DNA of 42,229 nt, from assembly GCA_934526015.1 (NCBI GenBank), contig CAKSZY010000018.1, forward strand, positions 1 to 42,229, given 5' to 3'. Within the stretch, counting starts at the first letter, position 1; the number at the start of each line of letters is the position of its first letter. The DNA is from an uncultured Dokdonella sp. GTDB lineage: Bacteria > Pseudomonadota > Gammaproteobacteria > Xanthomonadales > Rhodanobacteraceae. Positions 33,242 to 41,764 of the stretch are shown in pieces. The notes beneath the pieces are model-generated. The model was given only the letters and a program-made list of their open reading frames with translations. It ran no database searches and was not told the origin of the DNA. A program made the position numbers and the translations under genes.

Positions 33242-33598
33242 CTATGGCTGGTGGACGATCGGCACGAGGTCCTTGCCTTCCTGCAGGAACGATTCGAGCT
33301 GCAGCGTGTTGGCGATGCTGCCGATGGCGCGCTTCTGCTCGTCGCTCGCCTCCGGCTTGCCCTTCTTCACGTGCAGCACGATGCCGGTGATCTTCCTCGT
33401 TTCCTTGAGGTCGCTGATGTAGCCGAAAAGTTCCGCCTTGCCGAAGGTGACGCCGTCGATCGAATAGCGATCCTCGGCGGCCGGCACGACGATCGCGCGA
33501 CCCTTCCGGATGTCGGCCGCGGACGCCGCAGCGGCCATCAGCACCCCTGCCAGCAGGGCGAGAACCTGGAACTTCGTGCCGCGGAAAAGGCTGTTCAT
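33242..33598 (-). CDS. Small exported protein of unknown function
   Basis: 118 residues from the ATG at 33598, which has GGAG six bases upstream. An ATG at 33613, overlapping the upstream stop, is less likely. The signal peptide is FQVLALLAGVLMAAAASA. The mature 86 residues (ADIRKGRAIVVPAAEDRYSI then DGVTFGKAELFGYISDLKET, RKITGIVLHVKKG) have alternating strands and helices like the periplasmic domain of ExbD, with a DG-x-x-x-F-x-x-x-L core. It neighbours another ExbD-like exported protein, suggesting a pair. No function is known. Confidence 0.75.
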   Translation of the reverse strand: MNSLFRGTKFQVLALLAGVLMAAAASAADIRKGRAIVVPAAEDRYSIDGVTFGKAELFGYISDLKETRKITGIVLHVKKGKPEASDEQKRAIGSIANTLQLESFLQEGKDLVPIVHQP

Positions 33599-33609
33599 GG
33601 TGGTCTCCG

Positions 33610-34005
33610 TCATTCGCCCTTGGTGGTGGTGCGGATCTCGCTGATGTCACCCTTCTCCTCGACCCAGGCGCGGAAGCCGAGGTCGACCGAGATGCGCGCC
33701 ACCGCAACGACATGCGCGTCCTTGACCGACTGCTTCTCGCTGCGCTTGAGCAGCAGGGTCGCCATCGGCTCGCCGACTTCCTTGCGGTAGTTCAGCGCGC
33801 TGCGCAGATCCTGGTAGGTCAGCGGAGCCTCGTTGTAGTCGAACTGGCCGTCCTTCTGCGCGTACACGACGACATCGAACGACATCGGCACGTCAGTCGC
33901 ATTCGCCACATCGGGCCTGGCCTTGCCGCCGCCGCAGGCCGCGAGGAACAGCAGCAACGAGGGCACGAGCAGGCGCAGGCAGGCGCGTACGAGGTTCGGG
34001 TGCAT
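33610..34005 (-). CDS. Lipoprotein with ExbD-like periplasmic domain
   Basis: 131 residues. The signal ends with the lipobox LAAC (VPSLLLFLAACGGGK), so a lipidated Cys at about 24 is expected. The body DVVVYAQKDGQFDYNEAPLT, then YQDLRSALNYRKEVGEPMAT and [20 protein letters not shown], matches the layout of the ExbD/TolR periplasmic domain (dG-x-x-x-N-x-x-pv, eL-x-x-l, then a y-x-x-vv-x-v-x-x-x-x-x-x-Gf helix and strand). Classical ExbD is anchored by a membrane helix, not lipid. There is no exbB or tonB near. It comes 44 bases after dcd and 11 before the next exported gene. Confidence 0.75.
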   Translation of the reverse strand: MHPNLVRACLRLLVPSLLLFLAACGGGKARPDVANATDVPMSFDVVVYAQKDGQFDYNEAPLTYQDLRSALNYRKEVGEPMATLLLKRSEKQSVKDAHVVAVARISVDLGFRAWVEEKGDISEIRTTTKGE

Positions 34006-34049
34006 CGACGGGGGCTCCGCGGGTTGATCAGGCCGGCAAGCCTACCACC

Positions 34050-34619
34050 TCAGGTGCGCGGCAGGGTCACGCCCTGCTGGCCCATGTACTTGCCGCCACG
34101 GTCCTTGTAGCTGGTCGCGCATTCCTCGTCGGATTCGAAGAACAGCATCTGGGCGACGCCCTCGTTGGCATAGATGCGGGCCGGCAGCGGGGTGGTGTTG
34201 GAGAACTCGAGGGTGACGTGGCCTTCCCATTCCGGTTCGAGCGGGGTCACGTTGACGATGATGCCGCAGCGCGCATAGGTCGACTTGCCGAGGCACACCG
34301 TCAGCACCGTGCGCGGGATGCGGAAGTATTCGACGGTGCGCGCCAGCGCAAAGGAGTTCGGCGGGATGATGCAGACGTCGCCGCGGAAATCGACGAAATT
34401 GCCGGATTCGAAGTGCTTCGGATCGACGATCGTCGAGTTGATGTTGGTGAAGATCTTGAACTCGTCCGCACAGCGCACGTCGTAGCCGTAGCTCGAGGTG
34501 CCGTAGGAAATCAGGCGAGCACCGGCGGCGTCGAGCTTGACCTGGCCGGGCTCGAACGGCTCGATCATGCGCTGCTGCTCGGCCATGCGGCGGATCCAGT
34601 GGTCGGACTTGATGCTCAT
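34050..34619 (-). CDS. dcd: dCTP deaminase (Dcd)
   Basis: Deaminates dCTP to dUTP for thymidylate synthesis. 189 residues, close to the E. coli enzyme (193). N-terminal [20 protein letters not shown], then [20 protein letters not shown] and [18 protein letters not shown], are conserved. [20 protein letters not shown], then [17 protein letters not shown], contains the catalytic Glu and Arg. The C-terminal QMLFFE and [12 protein letters not shown] are also standard. No bifunctional dUTPase mark is seen. It lies 103 bases after the DUF1287 gene on the same strand. Confidence 0.97.
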   Translation of the reverse strand: MSIKSDHWIRRMAEQQRMIEPFEPGQVKLDAAGARLISYGTSSYGYDVRCADEFKIFTNINSTIVDPKHFESGNFVDFRGDVCIIPPNSFALARTVEYFRIPRTVLTVCLGKSTYARCGIIVNVTPLEPEWEGHVTLEFSNTTPLPARIYANEGVAQMLFFESDEECATSYKDRGGKYMGQQGVTLPRT

Positions 34620-34722
34620 GCGGCGGGGGCTCGGCGGAAAGTGGACGGAAGGCTAAGAGGCCGGACGACGGAAGACAACCGCAGGGCAAGGCGCGCCGCG
34701 GCATCGGCGCGCGACCGCGCGG

Positions 34723-35373
34723 TCATGGCGATGGCAGCGGCCGCTCGCGGCCAGCGGCGGCGTCGACCGCTGCGGGCCCGGGAAAATACCGGAAGTGGCC
34801 GACCGGAGGCCAGCGCAACAGCACGTCCTCGACGCGGGTGCCGGCGCCGACGTTGTGGACGACGAGCGGACGCAGGCCGTCGCTGCTGCGGCGGTCGGAG
34901 ACGATGCCGATGTGCGGCTCGCCGCGCTCGAGGCGCCAGCTGACCAGGTCGCCGGGCCGGTAGGCGGCCGGATCGGAGCCGGCGGCGATCACGCGGGCGT
35001 GGCGGCGCAGGAAGGTCTCGAGGTTCGGCACGCGCCGGTGGTCGATGTTCGGATCCGGCCGGCGGAGGCCCCAGTTGCGCGGATAGGCGGCGAAGTGTGC
35101 GCGCATGTCGCGGTTGACCTCGTGCTGCAGGTCGATGCCGATCGCGCGCCAGGCGCGCACGACGACGTCGGCGCAGACACCGCGTTCGGCCGGCACGTCG
35201 CCGCCGGGGAAGGCGAGGCGCTGGTACGAGGGATCGTAGATCAGGGTCGTGCCGATCTGGGCGTGGGCGGCCGCGAGCACCTCGGCAACGCCTGCGTCGG
35301 CGAGCGCGGGCGCGGCCAGCAGCGCGACGACCAGGCCGGCCGCCAGGCGGAAGCGCTGGAACCGCTTTCTCAC
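34723..35373 (-). CDS. DUF1287 exported protein (NlpC-like fold predicted)
   Basis: 216 residues from a GTG at 35373. The signal peptide (LAAGLVVALLAAPALADA) is followed by the DUF1287 pattern: AHAQIGTTLIYDPSYQRLAF, GGDVPAERGVCADVVVRAWR, then AIGIDLQHEVNRDM, DPNIDHRRVPNLETFLRRHA, YRPGDLVSWRL, PHIGIVSDRRS and VHNVGAGTRVEDVLLRW. Cys in GVCADVV and His in PHIGIV could form an NlpC/P60-type pair acting on cell-wall peptides, an inference. The start overlaps the mrp stop (GTGA). Confidence 0.9.
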   Translation of the reverse strand: MRKRFQRFRLAAGLVVALLAAPALADAGVAEVLAAAHAQIGTTLIYDPSYQRLAFPGGDVPAERGVCADVVVRAWRAIGIDLQHEVNRDMRAHFAAYPRNWGLRRPDPNIDHRRVPNLETFLRRHARVIAAGSDPAAYRPGDLVSWRLERGEPHIGIVSDRRSSDGLRPLVVHNVGAGTRVEDVLLRWPPVGHFRYFPGPAAVDAAAGRERPLPSP

Positions 35374-36461
35374 GTGTTCTGGATGACGATCTTGGGGAAC
35401 TGGATCGACTTGTTGCGCGCGCGCACCGACAGCCTCCCGGCCGCGTTGCGGGCGATCTCGCGGTAGCGCGCGGCGAGGTCGGAATCCGGCATCGCCGCCA
35501 CCGTCGGCGTGCCGCCGTCGGCCTGCTCGCGGATGCGGATGTCGAGCGGCAGGCTGCCGAGCAGGGGCACGCCATACTGCTCCGCCATGCGCGCGCCGCC
35601 ACCGTCACCGAACACCGCTTCCTCGTGGCCGCAGTTCGTGCACACGTGGGTCGCCATGTTCTCGACGATGCCGAGCACCGGCACGTTGACCTTCTCGAAC
35701 ATCTTCAGCGCCTTGCGCGCATCCAGCAGGGCGATGTCCTGCGGCGTGGTGACGATCACCGCGCCGGCCACCGGCACGCGCTGGCACAGGGTCAGCTGGA
35801 TGTCGCCGGTGCCGGGCGGCAGGTCGATGACGAGGTAGTCGAGGTCGTTCCAGGCGGTGTCGCCGAGCAGCTGCTGCAGTGCCTGGGTGACCATCGGCCC
35901 GCGCCAGATCATCGGCGTGTCCTCCTCGATCAGGAAGCCGATCGACATCGCCTGCACGCCATGGTTGACCTTCGGCTCGATGCGCCGGCCGTCGCTGCTG
36001 TCGGGCTTGCCGGACAGGCCGAGCATGCGCGGCTGGCTCGGCCCGTAGATGTCGGCATCGAGCACGCCGACGCTGGCGCCTTCCGCGCGCAGGGCGAGCG
36101 CAAGATTGGCACTGAGCGTCGACTTGCCGACACCGCCCTTGCCGGAAGCGACCACGATGATGTTGCGCACGCCGTCCAGCGGCGCAAGCCCTTCCTGCAC
36201 GCGATGCGCGCCGACCCGGCAGGAAACGCTGACCGCGGCATGCCCGATGTCCGCATCGGCCTCGAGCGCCTGCTTGACCATGCCGGCCAGCGTGCCCTGC
36301 CACGACAGCGCCGGATAGCCGAGCTGGATGTCGACGGACACGTCGCGTCCGGCGACACCGACGCCGCGCAGCGCCCCCGAATCGACCAGGTTGCGCCCGG
36401 CATGCGGATCTTCGATCGTGGCAAGGATCGCGCGTGCGCGTGCTTCGGTGATATCGGTCAT
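35370..36461 (-). CDS. apbC: Iron-sulfur cluster carrier protein Mrp/ApbC
   Basis: 363 residues from the ATG at 36461. An N-terminal MIP18/DUF59 domain (about 1-85; LVDSGALRGVGVAGRDVSVD) is joined to a P-loop ATPase. Deviant Walker A GKGGVGKST at 107-115, DADIYGPSQPRMLG, VIDLPPGTGDIQLTL, and CTNC in ENMATHVCTNCGHEEAVFG, the cluster-binding pair. It carries and transfers 4Fe-4S clusters. It is convenient for the nearby clients rimO, rnfB and nth, but that may be chance. It is coupled to the DUF1287 gene and divergent from the lipoprotein gene. Confidence 0.96.
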   Translation of the reverse strand: MTDITEARARAILATIEDPHAGRNLVDSGALRGVGVAGRDVSVDIQLGYPALSWQGTLAGMVKQALEADADIGHAAVSVSCRVGAHRVQEGLAPLDGVRNIIVVASGKGGVGKSTLSANLALALRAEGASVGVLDADIYGPSQPRMLGLSGKPDSSDGRRIEPKVNHGVQAMSIGFLIEEDTPMIWRGPMVTQALQQLLGDTAWNDLDYLVIDLPPGTGDIQLTLCQRVPVAGAVIVTTPQDIALLDARKALKMFEKVNVPVLGIVENMATHVCTNCGHEEAVFGDGGGARMAEQYGVPLLGSLPLDIRIREQADGGTPTVAAMPDSDLAARYREIARNAAGRLSVRARNKSIQFPKIVIQNT

Positions 36462-36493
36462 TGCGGAGTCGTCGACGGGAATGGACTTTGCGT

Positions 36494-36499
36494 AGTATG
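36494..36499 (-). promoter_or_regulatory. Candidate -10 box (CATACT) for the mrp operon
   Basis: On the minus strand, GCATACTACG lies 33 bases before the mrp ATG, in the 174-base gap to the divergent lipoprotein gene. No firm -35 box. Confidence 0.3.
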
Positions 36500-36635
36500 C
36501 CTTGGAGCCGGGAACGGGGCGTCGTTGGCCTGCTTGACCCGCTCCCGATTCCCGATTCTCGCTCGACCAGGAACCTGCCGCCCATGCTGCGGTCCAACGC
36601 CGCAGCTCCGCTCCGGACAACCCAAGGATCAGCCC

Positions 36636-37100
36636 ATGCGCGTTTGCCGCCTCCTCCTGCCGCTGCTTGCCGCGGTCGTCGTTGCCGCCTGCAGTCGCGA
36701 GCAGCCTTCGGGCCTGCCGTCGGCCGGGACGCCTGCCGCCACGCCAACCGCGACGCCGGCCGCGCCACCTCCGCCGCCACCCGCGACCACGGTCAGCGAA
36801 GCGCCGGTCGTGGCCGATGCCAATGCCGTGCCGCCACCACTCGACGAGCAGTTGCCGCCGTTCGAGGCGACCGGGTACACCGCCTGCGACGACTACCTCG
36901 AAAAGGCGCGCCAGTGCATCAACACGCGCATGGGGCCCGACGACCGCCTCGCCATCGGCGGCCAGCTGAAGGAATCGGTCCGCCTCATCACCGCCTCGAT
37001 CAAGGACGGCGGCAATGAAAGCCGCATCGAGCAGAGCTGCAAGCGCGTGCGTGCGCTCGGCATGAAGACGCTCGCCAAATACGGCTGCACCGACTTCTGA
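36636..37100 (+). CDS. Lipoprotein with Pro/Ala linker and four-Cys C-terminal domain
   Basis: 154 residues from the ATG at 36636. The lipobox is VAAC (LLPLLAAVVVAACS), with the lipidated Cys at 19. Residues 26-68 are Pro/Ala/Thr-rich, a spacer from the membrane. The last 75 residues hold four Cys (TACDDYLEKARQCINTRMGP, SCKRVRALGM, YGCTDF), which could form two disulfides in a helical bundle. I do not recognise the family. It is divergent from mrp and is followed by the hairpin at 37113-37149 before metG. Confidence 0.82.
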   Translation: MRVCRLLLPLLAAVVVAACSREQPSGLPSAGTPAATPTATPAAPPPPPPATTVSEAPVVADANAVPPPLDEQLPPFEATGYTACDDYLEKARQCINTRMGPDDRLAIGGQLKESVRLITASIKDGGNESRIEQSCKRVRALGMKTLAKYGCTDF

Positions 37101-37112
37101 AGTCCGCTTCCG

Positions 37113-37149
37113 GGCATGCACGCACCGGTGGTGCCGGCGCGTGCATGCC
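37113..37149. terminator. Perfect 11-bp hairpin between lipoprotein gene and metG
   Basis: GGCATGCACGC (37113-37123) pairs exactly with GCGTGCATGCC (37139-37149) around a 15-base loop. It begins 13 bases after the lipoprotein stop. There is no U-run, so it is at most a weak or Rho-aided terminator. Its right arm runs into the candidate metG -10 box. Confidence 0.4.
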
Positions 37150-37154
37150 ATAAT
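37149..37154 (+). promoter_or_regulatory. Candidate -10 box (CATAAT) for metG
   Basis: CATAAT differs from TATAAT at one base and lies 33 bases before the metG ATG. Its first base is the last base of the hairpin stem, so a cruciform or bound protein there could affect initiation. Confidence 0.45.
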
Positions 37155-37186
37155 CCGCGGCACCCTGCTGCGGATCGCCGGACATC

Positions 37187-39316
37187 ATGAGTTCCCCGAG
37201 GAAACTCCTCGTCACCACGGCCCTGCCCTATGCCAACGGGCCGCTCCACATCGGCCATCTGGTCGGTTACATCCAGGGCGACATCTGGGTGCGCGCGCGC
37301 CGCATGGCCGGCGATGTCGTGCATTTCGTCTGTGCCGACGATGCCCACGGCACCCCGATCATGCTTGCCGCGGAAAAGGCCGGGCTCACGCCGGAGGCCT
37401 TCATCGCCCCGGTGCAGGCTTCGCACGAGCGCGACTTCGCCGATTTCGGCGTCGCCTTCGACCACTACCACTCGACCCACTCGGCGGAGAACCGCGAACT
37501 GGCCGAGCGTGTCTACCTCGCCCTGCGCGATGCCGGCGCCATCGCCACGCGGTCGATCCGGCAGCTGTACGACCCGGCCCGGCAGATGTTCCTGCCGGAC
37601 CGCTACATCAAGGGCGAGTGCCCGAAATGCGGCACGCCGGAACAGTACGGCGACAACTGCGAGAACTGCGGCGCGACCTATGCACCGACCGAGCTGAAGA
37701 ACCCGCGCTCGGTCGTCTCGGGCGCCGTCCCGGAACTGCGCGACTCCGAGCACCACTTCTTCCAGGTCGGAAAATACGAGAGCCTGCTGCGCGATTGGTT
37801 CGCCGGCACCCTCACCGGTGGCCGCGCGGTCGCCCATTCCGGCGTCATCGCCAAGCTGCGCGAATGGCTCGACGCCGAAGGCGGCCTGCGCGACTGGGAC
37901 ATCTCGCGCGACGCGCCGTACTTCGGCTTCGCCATTCCCGATGCGCCCGGCAAGTATTTCTACGTCTGGCTCGACGCACCGCTCGGCTATCTGGCGAGCT
38001 TCAAGGCGCTGTGCGCGCGCGAAGACCTGTCGTTCGATGAATTCCTCGGCGCCGGCAGCAGCGCCGAGATGCACCACTTCATCGGCAAGGACATCGTCAA
38101 TTTCCACGGCCTGTTCTGGCCGGCCATGCTGCACGGCGCCGGCCTGCGCGTGCCGACCGCCCTGCACGTCAACGGTTATCTGACGGTGAACGGCGAGAAG
38201 ATGTCGAAGTCGCGCGGCACCTTCATCCAGGCGCGCACCTATCTCGACGCCGGCCTCGACCCCGACCATCTGCGCTACTTCTTCGCGACGAAATCCTCGG
38301 GCGGCGTGGTCGACCTCGACCTCAACCTCGCCGACTTCGCCCAGCGCGTGAATTCCGACCTCGTCGGCAAGTTCGTCAACATCGCCAGCCGCTGCGCGAA
38401 GCTGCTCGAGACGCATTTCGACAACCGTCTGGCCGCATCCTCCGCGCAGGCGTCGGTGGCACCCGCGGCGGAAGTGCTCGCCGCGGCCACCCGCGACCTG
38501 ACCACCGCGGTCGGGCACTACGCCAGCGACGACTTCAACAAGGCGACCAGCGCGATCATGGCCGTGGCCGACCGCGCCAACGCCTTCATTGCCGAAGCCG
38601 CACCGTGGGCCATGGCGAAAGACCCCGCGCGCCGCGCTGAACTGCACGTCGTCCTGAGCACCGGCATCAACCTGTTCCGCGCGCTCGCCTGCGCGCTCAA
38701 GCCGATCCTGCCGGCGACGGTGGCCAGAGCCGAACACTTCCTCGCCCTCGATGGCGGATTCCGCAGCTTCGACGACATCAGCAAGCATCTCAGCGACCGT
38801 GACGTGCGTCCCTACGCGGCACTCACCACGCGCGTCGATCCGAAGCAGCTCGCGGCGATGGTCGAAGCCTCGAAGGAATCGCTCGGCAACGAGGCCGGCA
38901 AGTGCGCGCCGGCCACCGCTTCCGTCACCGCACCCGTGTCTGCGAAGCCGACACCGCCTGCTGCCTCCGACGCAGCTGCAGCCACGACCATCTCGATCGA
39001 CGACTTCACCCGCCTCGACCTGCGCATCGGCAAGGTGCTCGAATGTGCCTTCGTCGACGGCTCGGACAAGCTGCTGCGTTTCCGCCTCGACGCCGGCGAA
39101 CTCGGCGAGCGGCAGATCTTCTCCGGCATCCGCGCGGCCTATGCCGAGCCGGACAAGCTCGTCGGTCGCCACGTCGTCTTCATCGCCAACCTCGCCCCGC
39201 GCAAGATGCGCTTCGGCCTCTCCGAAGGCATGATCCTTTCGGCCGGCAACGGCGGCGACGATCTCCGCCTGCTCGATGTCGACGAAGGCGCGGTGCCGGG
39301 CGCGACGGTGCGATAG
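37187..39316 (+). CDS. metG: Methionyl-tRNA synthetase (MetG)
   Basis: Charges initiator and elongator tRNA-Met. 709 residues, the long form. The N-terminus TTALPYANGPLHIGHLVGYI has the HIGH motif. The zinc knuckle is CPKCGTPEQYGDNCENCGAT (four Cys). KMSKSRGTF is the KMSKS loop. An anticodon-binding helical domain follows (about 395-550). A linker rich in Ala/Pro/Thr leads to the C-terminal EMAP/Arc1p-type tRNA-binding domain from about 605 (DFTRLDLRIGKVLECAFVDG, FSGIRAAYAEPDKLVGRHVV, LAPRKMRFGLSEGMILSA), which dimerises the enzyme. All parts are intact. Confidence 0.98.
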   Translation: MSSPRKLLVTTALPYANGPLHIGHLVGYIQGDIWVRARRMAGDVVHFVCADDAHGTPIMLAAEKAGLTPEAFIAPVQASHERDFADFGVAFDHYHSTHSAENRELAERVYLALRDAGAIATRSIRQLYDPARQMFLPDRYIKGECPKCGTPEQYGDNCENCGATYAPTELKNPRSVVSGAVPELRDSEHHFFQVGKYESLLRDWFAGTLTGGRAVAHSGVIAKLREWLDAEGGLRDWDISRDAPYFGFAIPDAPGKYFYVWLDAPLGYLASFKALCAREDLSFDEFLGAGSSAEMHHFIGKDIVNFHGLFWPAMLHGAGLRVPTALHVNGYLTVNGEKMSKSRGTFIQARTYLDAGLDPDHLRYFFATKSSGGVVDLDLNLADFAQRVNSDLVGKFVNIASRCAKLLETHFDNRLAASSAQASVAPAAEVLAAATRDLTTAVGHYASDDFNKATSAIMAVADRANAFIAEAAPWAMAKDPARRAELHVVLSTGINLFRALACALKPILPATVARAEHFLALDGGFRSFDDISKHLSDRDVRPYAALTTRVDPKQLAAMVEASKESLGNEAGKCAPATASVTAPVSAKPTPPAASDAAAATTISIDDFTRLDLRIGKVLECAFVDGSDKLLRFRLDAGELGERQIFSGIRAAYAEPDKLVGRHVVFIANLAPRKMRFGLSEGMILSAGNGGDDLRLLDVDEGAVPGATVR

Positions 39317-39363
39317 GAAGCCATCCGTCCAACGCGGGCAGGCAATCCGGACAGGAGCACGTC

Positions 39364-40401
39364 ATGCGGACACGATCGGCCACGACGAACTTCCTCGGCC
39401 AATCGCTGACGACGACGCTCGTGCTCGCCTTCGCCGGAGCGCCCGCCATCGCACAACCCGCGTTCGAACTCGAGCTGTTGACCCCCACCCGACTGCTCGT
39501 GGCACCCGGGCAGTCCATCGCCCACGCACTGCGGATCCGCAACATCGGCGATGCAACCGGTGCCGCCAGCCTGACCGGCTACTGGCACCTGCTCAACCAC
39601 CTGGGCGACTGGCCCTACACCCTCGGCCCCGCATCCGATGTTCGTTGCGGCGATCTGACCCCGGGGGTTTCCGGAACGATCCAATCCGTCACGGCCATGC
39701 TCGATCCGGCGGAAACACTCGATTGCGAATGGCACATCCACCGCCCTGCGGAATCGGTCAACGACACGCACCTCATCTGGACAGCAGGCGCCACTCCGTC
39801 CAACTGGTCCGGATTGACCTTGATCGGAACGCTGACGGACATCTCGGTGCAAACGCGCACCCTGACCTTCCACATCGATGAACAGGGAATCGGCCGGGCA
39901 AGGTTCGAACTGACGATCGAGAATCACGGACCGGTCGCGGTCCGTCCCTGGGGTGTCGGCGCCTGCTACTACGGCGATGTGCCCGTCCTCGTCGAAGAGA
40001 GCACCCATCCAGGTGGATGTGGCGGATATCCGCCTGTCTGGGCGCCCGTCTGTGCTACTGGAGGCGAGTATGCGTTCGGCACTCCCGCACTCGCGCCAGG
40101 GCAGCGCCATCAGTGCACCTTCGACGCCCGCACGCGCGAGCCCTACCAGACACCGGTCGGCATGGACGTCCAGGCGCCTGATAGCCAGAGTTCGCTGGCA
40201 GGCGGAACCCTGCTCGACAGCGATACCGGCAACAATCAATCGTGGTTCATCGTGGGTCCCACCGGATCGCCGGTCGTGCCGGTCCCTCTCGATTCACTCG
40301 GTCGCGGAACGCCGCCCTTGCTGGCCCTGTTGCTCGGAATGATTGCAACCTTGTCGCTCGCGCGCCGGCGACGACGCGCGCAAGAGGCCGGTTCCGAATG
40401 A
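39364..40401 (+). CDS. Secreted protein with C-terminal sorting-type tail
   Basis: 345 residues. A signal peptide ([17 protein letters not shown]) precedes a beta-rich body: [20 protein letters not shown], then [20 protein letters not shown]; later [20 protein letters not shown]. These look like two CARDB/DUF11-type immunoglobulin-like domains. The middle is Cys-rich ([26 protein letters not shown]). The end [20 protein letters not shown], then [14 protein letters not shown], has the proline-containing motif, hydrophobic helix and Arg cluster of PEP-CTERM/IPTL-CTERM-like signals. It stands between metG and rnfB, which I expect to be neighbours. Its stop overlaps the rnfB ATG. Base use seems less GC-rich than in neighbours. 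Function unknown. Confidence 0.85.
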   Translation: MRTRSATTNFLGQSLTTTLVLAFAGAPAIAQPAFELELLTPTRLLVAPGQSIAHALRIRNIGDATGAASLTGYWHLLNHLGDWPYTLGPASDVRCGDLTPGVSGTIQSVTAMLDPAETLDCEWHIHRPAESVNDTHLIWTAGATPSNWSGLTLIGTLTDISVQTRTLTFHIDEQGIGRARFELTIENHGPVAVRPWGVGACYYGDVPVLVEESTHPGGCGGYPPVWAPVCATGGEYAFGTPALAPGQRHQCTFDARTREPYQTPVGMDVQAPDSQSSLAGGTLLDSDTGNNQSWFIVGPTGSPVVPVPLDSLGRGTPPLLALLLGMIATLSLARRRRRAQEAGSE

Positions 40402-41051
40402 CGACCGGAACGGTTTCCGCCGACCGCCTCGACGCCCTGCTGCCGCAGACGCAATGCACGCGTTGCGGCTATGCGGCGTGCCGGCCGTATGCCGAGGCGA
40501 TGGCGAACGGCGAAGCGGACATCGACCGTTGCCCGCCGGGTGGCGATGCCGGCGCGGCGGCGCTCGCCGCCTTGCTCGAACGTGCGCCGAAGCCGGTCGA
40601 CCCGACCTGCGGCGTCGAGGCGCCGCCGGCGATCGCGGTGATCGACGAAGCCGCCTGCATCGGCTGCACGAAGTGCATCCAGGCCTGTCCGGTCGATGCG
40701 ATCCTCGGCGCGTCGAAGCGCATGCATTCGATCATCGCCGCCGAATGCACGGGCTGCGAACTGTGCATCGCGCCGTGTCCGGTCGACTGCATCACGATGG
40801 CCGCGACCGCTGCGGTGCCGCTGGCGCGGGCGAGTGTGCTGGCGAGAGCCGGCCACGCGCGCAGCCGCTACGAGGCGCGCGGCCAGCGCCTGGCCCGCGA
40901 TGCCGCCGAACGCGAGGCGCGCCGTGCCGGTGCACGCGCGGATGAAGCGGTGGTGCAGCCGCCGATCACGCGCAGCGCCGTGCTGGAGGCGATCGCGCGC
41001 GGCAAGGCGAAACGCGCGGCGGGCGGCGGCAACGGGGCCGCCGGCGCATGA
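40398..41051 (+). CDS. rnfB: RnfB-like ferredoxin, stand-alone
   Basis: 217 residues. The 4Fe-4S domain near the start has Cys20, Cys23, Cys28 and Cys45 ([26 protein letters not shown]). Two ferredoxin motifs follow: Cys87, 90, 93, 97 ([14 protein letters not shown]) and Cys117, 120, 123, 127 ([14 protein letters not shown]). The N-terminal membrane helix of true RnfB is missing. No other rnf gene is near, so it is probably not part of an Rnf pump but a soluble electron carrier, perhaps serving Nth, with which it overlaps by four bases. The tail after 140 is Arg/Ala-rich and basic. The start is ATGA-coupled to the secreted-protein gene. Confidence 0.93.
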   Translation: MTTGTVSADRLDALLPQTQCTRCGYAACRPYAEAMANGEADIDRCPPGGDAGAAALAALLERAPKPVDPTCGVEAPPAIAVIDEAACIGCTKCIQACPVDAILGASKRMHSIIAAECTGCELCIAPCPVDCITMAATAAVPLARASVLARAGHARSRYEARGQRLARDAAEREARRAGARADEAVVQPPITRSAVLEAIARGKAKRAAGGGNGAAGA

Positions 41052-41764
41052 AGCGCGAAAACGTCGTCGAGCTGTTCACCCGCCTGCGCGAACTCGACCC
41101 GCATCCGACCACCGAGCTCGAGTACACCACGCCGTTCGAGCTGCTGGTGGCGGTGATCCTGTCGGCGCAGGCCACCGACGTCGGCGTCAACAAGGCGACC
41201 CGGCGGCTGTTTCCGCTCGCCAACACGCCGCAGGCGATCCTCGGCCTCGGCGAGGAAGGCCTGAAGCGCCACATCGCGACGATCGGCCTGTTCAATGCCA
41301 AGGCGAAGAACGTCATCGCCGCCTGCCGCATCCTCGTCGATGAACATGAGGGCGAGGTGCCGCGCGAGCGCGCCGCGCTCGAAGCCCTGCCCGGCGTCGG
41401 CCGCAAGACTGCCAACGTCGTCCTCAACACGGTGTTCGGTGAACCGGTGATCGCGGTCGACACGCACATCTTTCGCGTTGCCAACCGCACCGGCCTCGCC
41501 GCCGGCAAGACCGTGCGCGCGGTCGAGGACAAGCTGCTCAAGGCGGTGCCACCCGAGTTCCGCCTGCATGCCCACCACTGGCTGATCCTGCACGGGCGCT
41601 ACACCTGCAAGGCACGCAAACCGGACTGCCCGCGCTGCGTGATCCGCGACCTGTGCGCATGGCGCCACAAGACGCCGGACGCGCAGGAAGCGGGAAAGAC
41701 GGACGGGAAACGCAACCTCACCCCGAATGCAGCGGAGCAAGCTCCGCTCCACAAGAAGCGCTGA
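41048..41764 (+). CDS. nth: Endonuclease III (Nth)
   Basis: DNA glycosylase/AP lyase that removes oxidised pyrimidines. The helix-hairpin-helix [14 protein letters not shown] carries catalytic Lys120, and Asp138 lies in AVDTHIFRV. The 4Fe-4S loop is Cys187-x6-Cys194-x2-Cys197-x5-Cys203. All these positions have the same numbers as in E. coli Nth. The protein is 238 residues against 211. The extra 27 residues ([20 protein letters not shown], then QAPLHKKR) come after the cluster and are partly encoded by a palindromic repeat. Coupled to rnfB by ATGA. Confidence 0.97.
   Translation: MKRENVVELFTRLRELDPHPTTELEYTTPFELLVAVILSAQATDVGVNKATRRLFPLANTPQAILGLGEEGLKRHIATIGLFNAKAKNVIAACRILVDEHEGEVPRERAALEALPGVGRKTANVVLNTVFGEPVIAVDTHIFRVANRTGLAAGKTVRAVEDKLLKAVPPEFRLHAHHWLILHGRYTCKARKPDCPRCVIRDLCAWRHKTPDAQEAGKTDGKRNLTPNAAEQAPLHKKR
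41731..41748. repeat. Palindrome AGCGGAGCAAGCTCCGCT inside the nth 3' end
   Basis: Eight-base arms with a two-base centre, within the last codons of nth. A related sequence (GGAGCGAGCTCCGCTCTACG) occurs at 381-400, and a looser one at 41780-41803, so it looks like a short dispersed repeat that has extended the gene. Confidence 0.6.

Noticed and set aside
40398..41051. RnfB as sign of an Rnf electron-transport complex
   Set aside because: No rnfA, C, D, G or E genes are near and the N-terminal membrane helix is missing.
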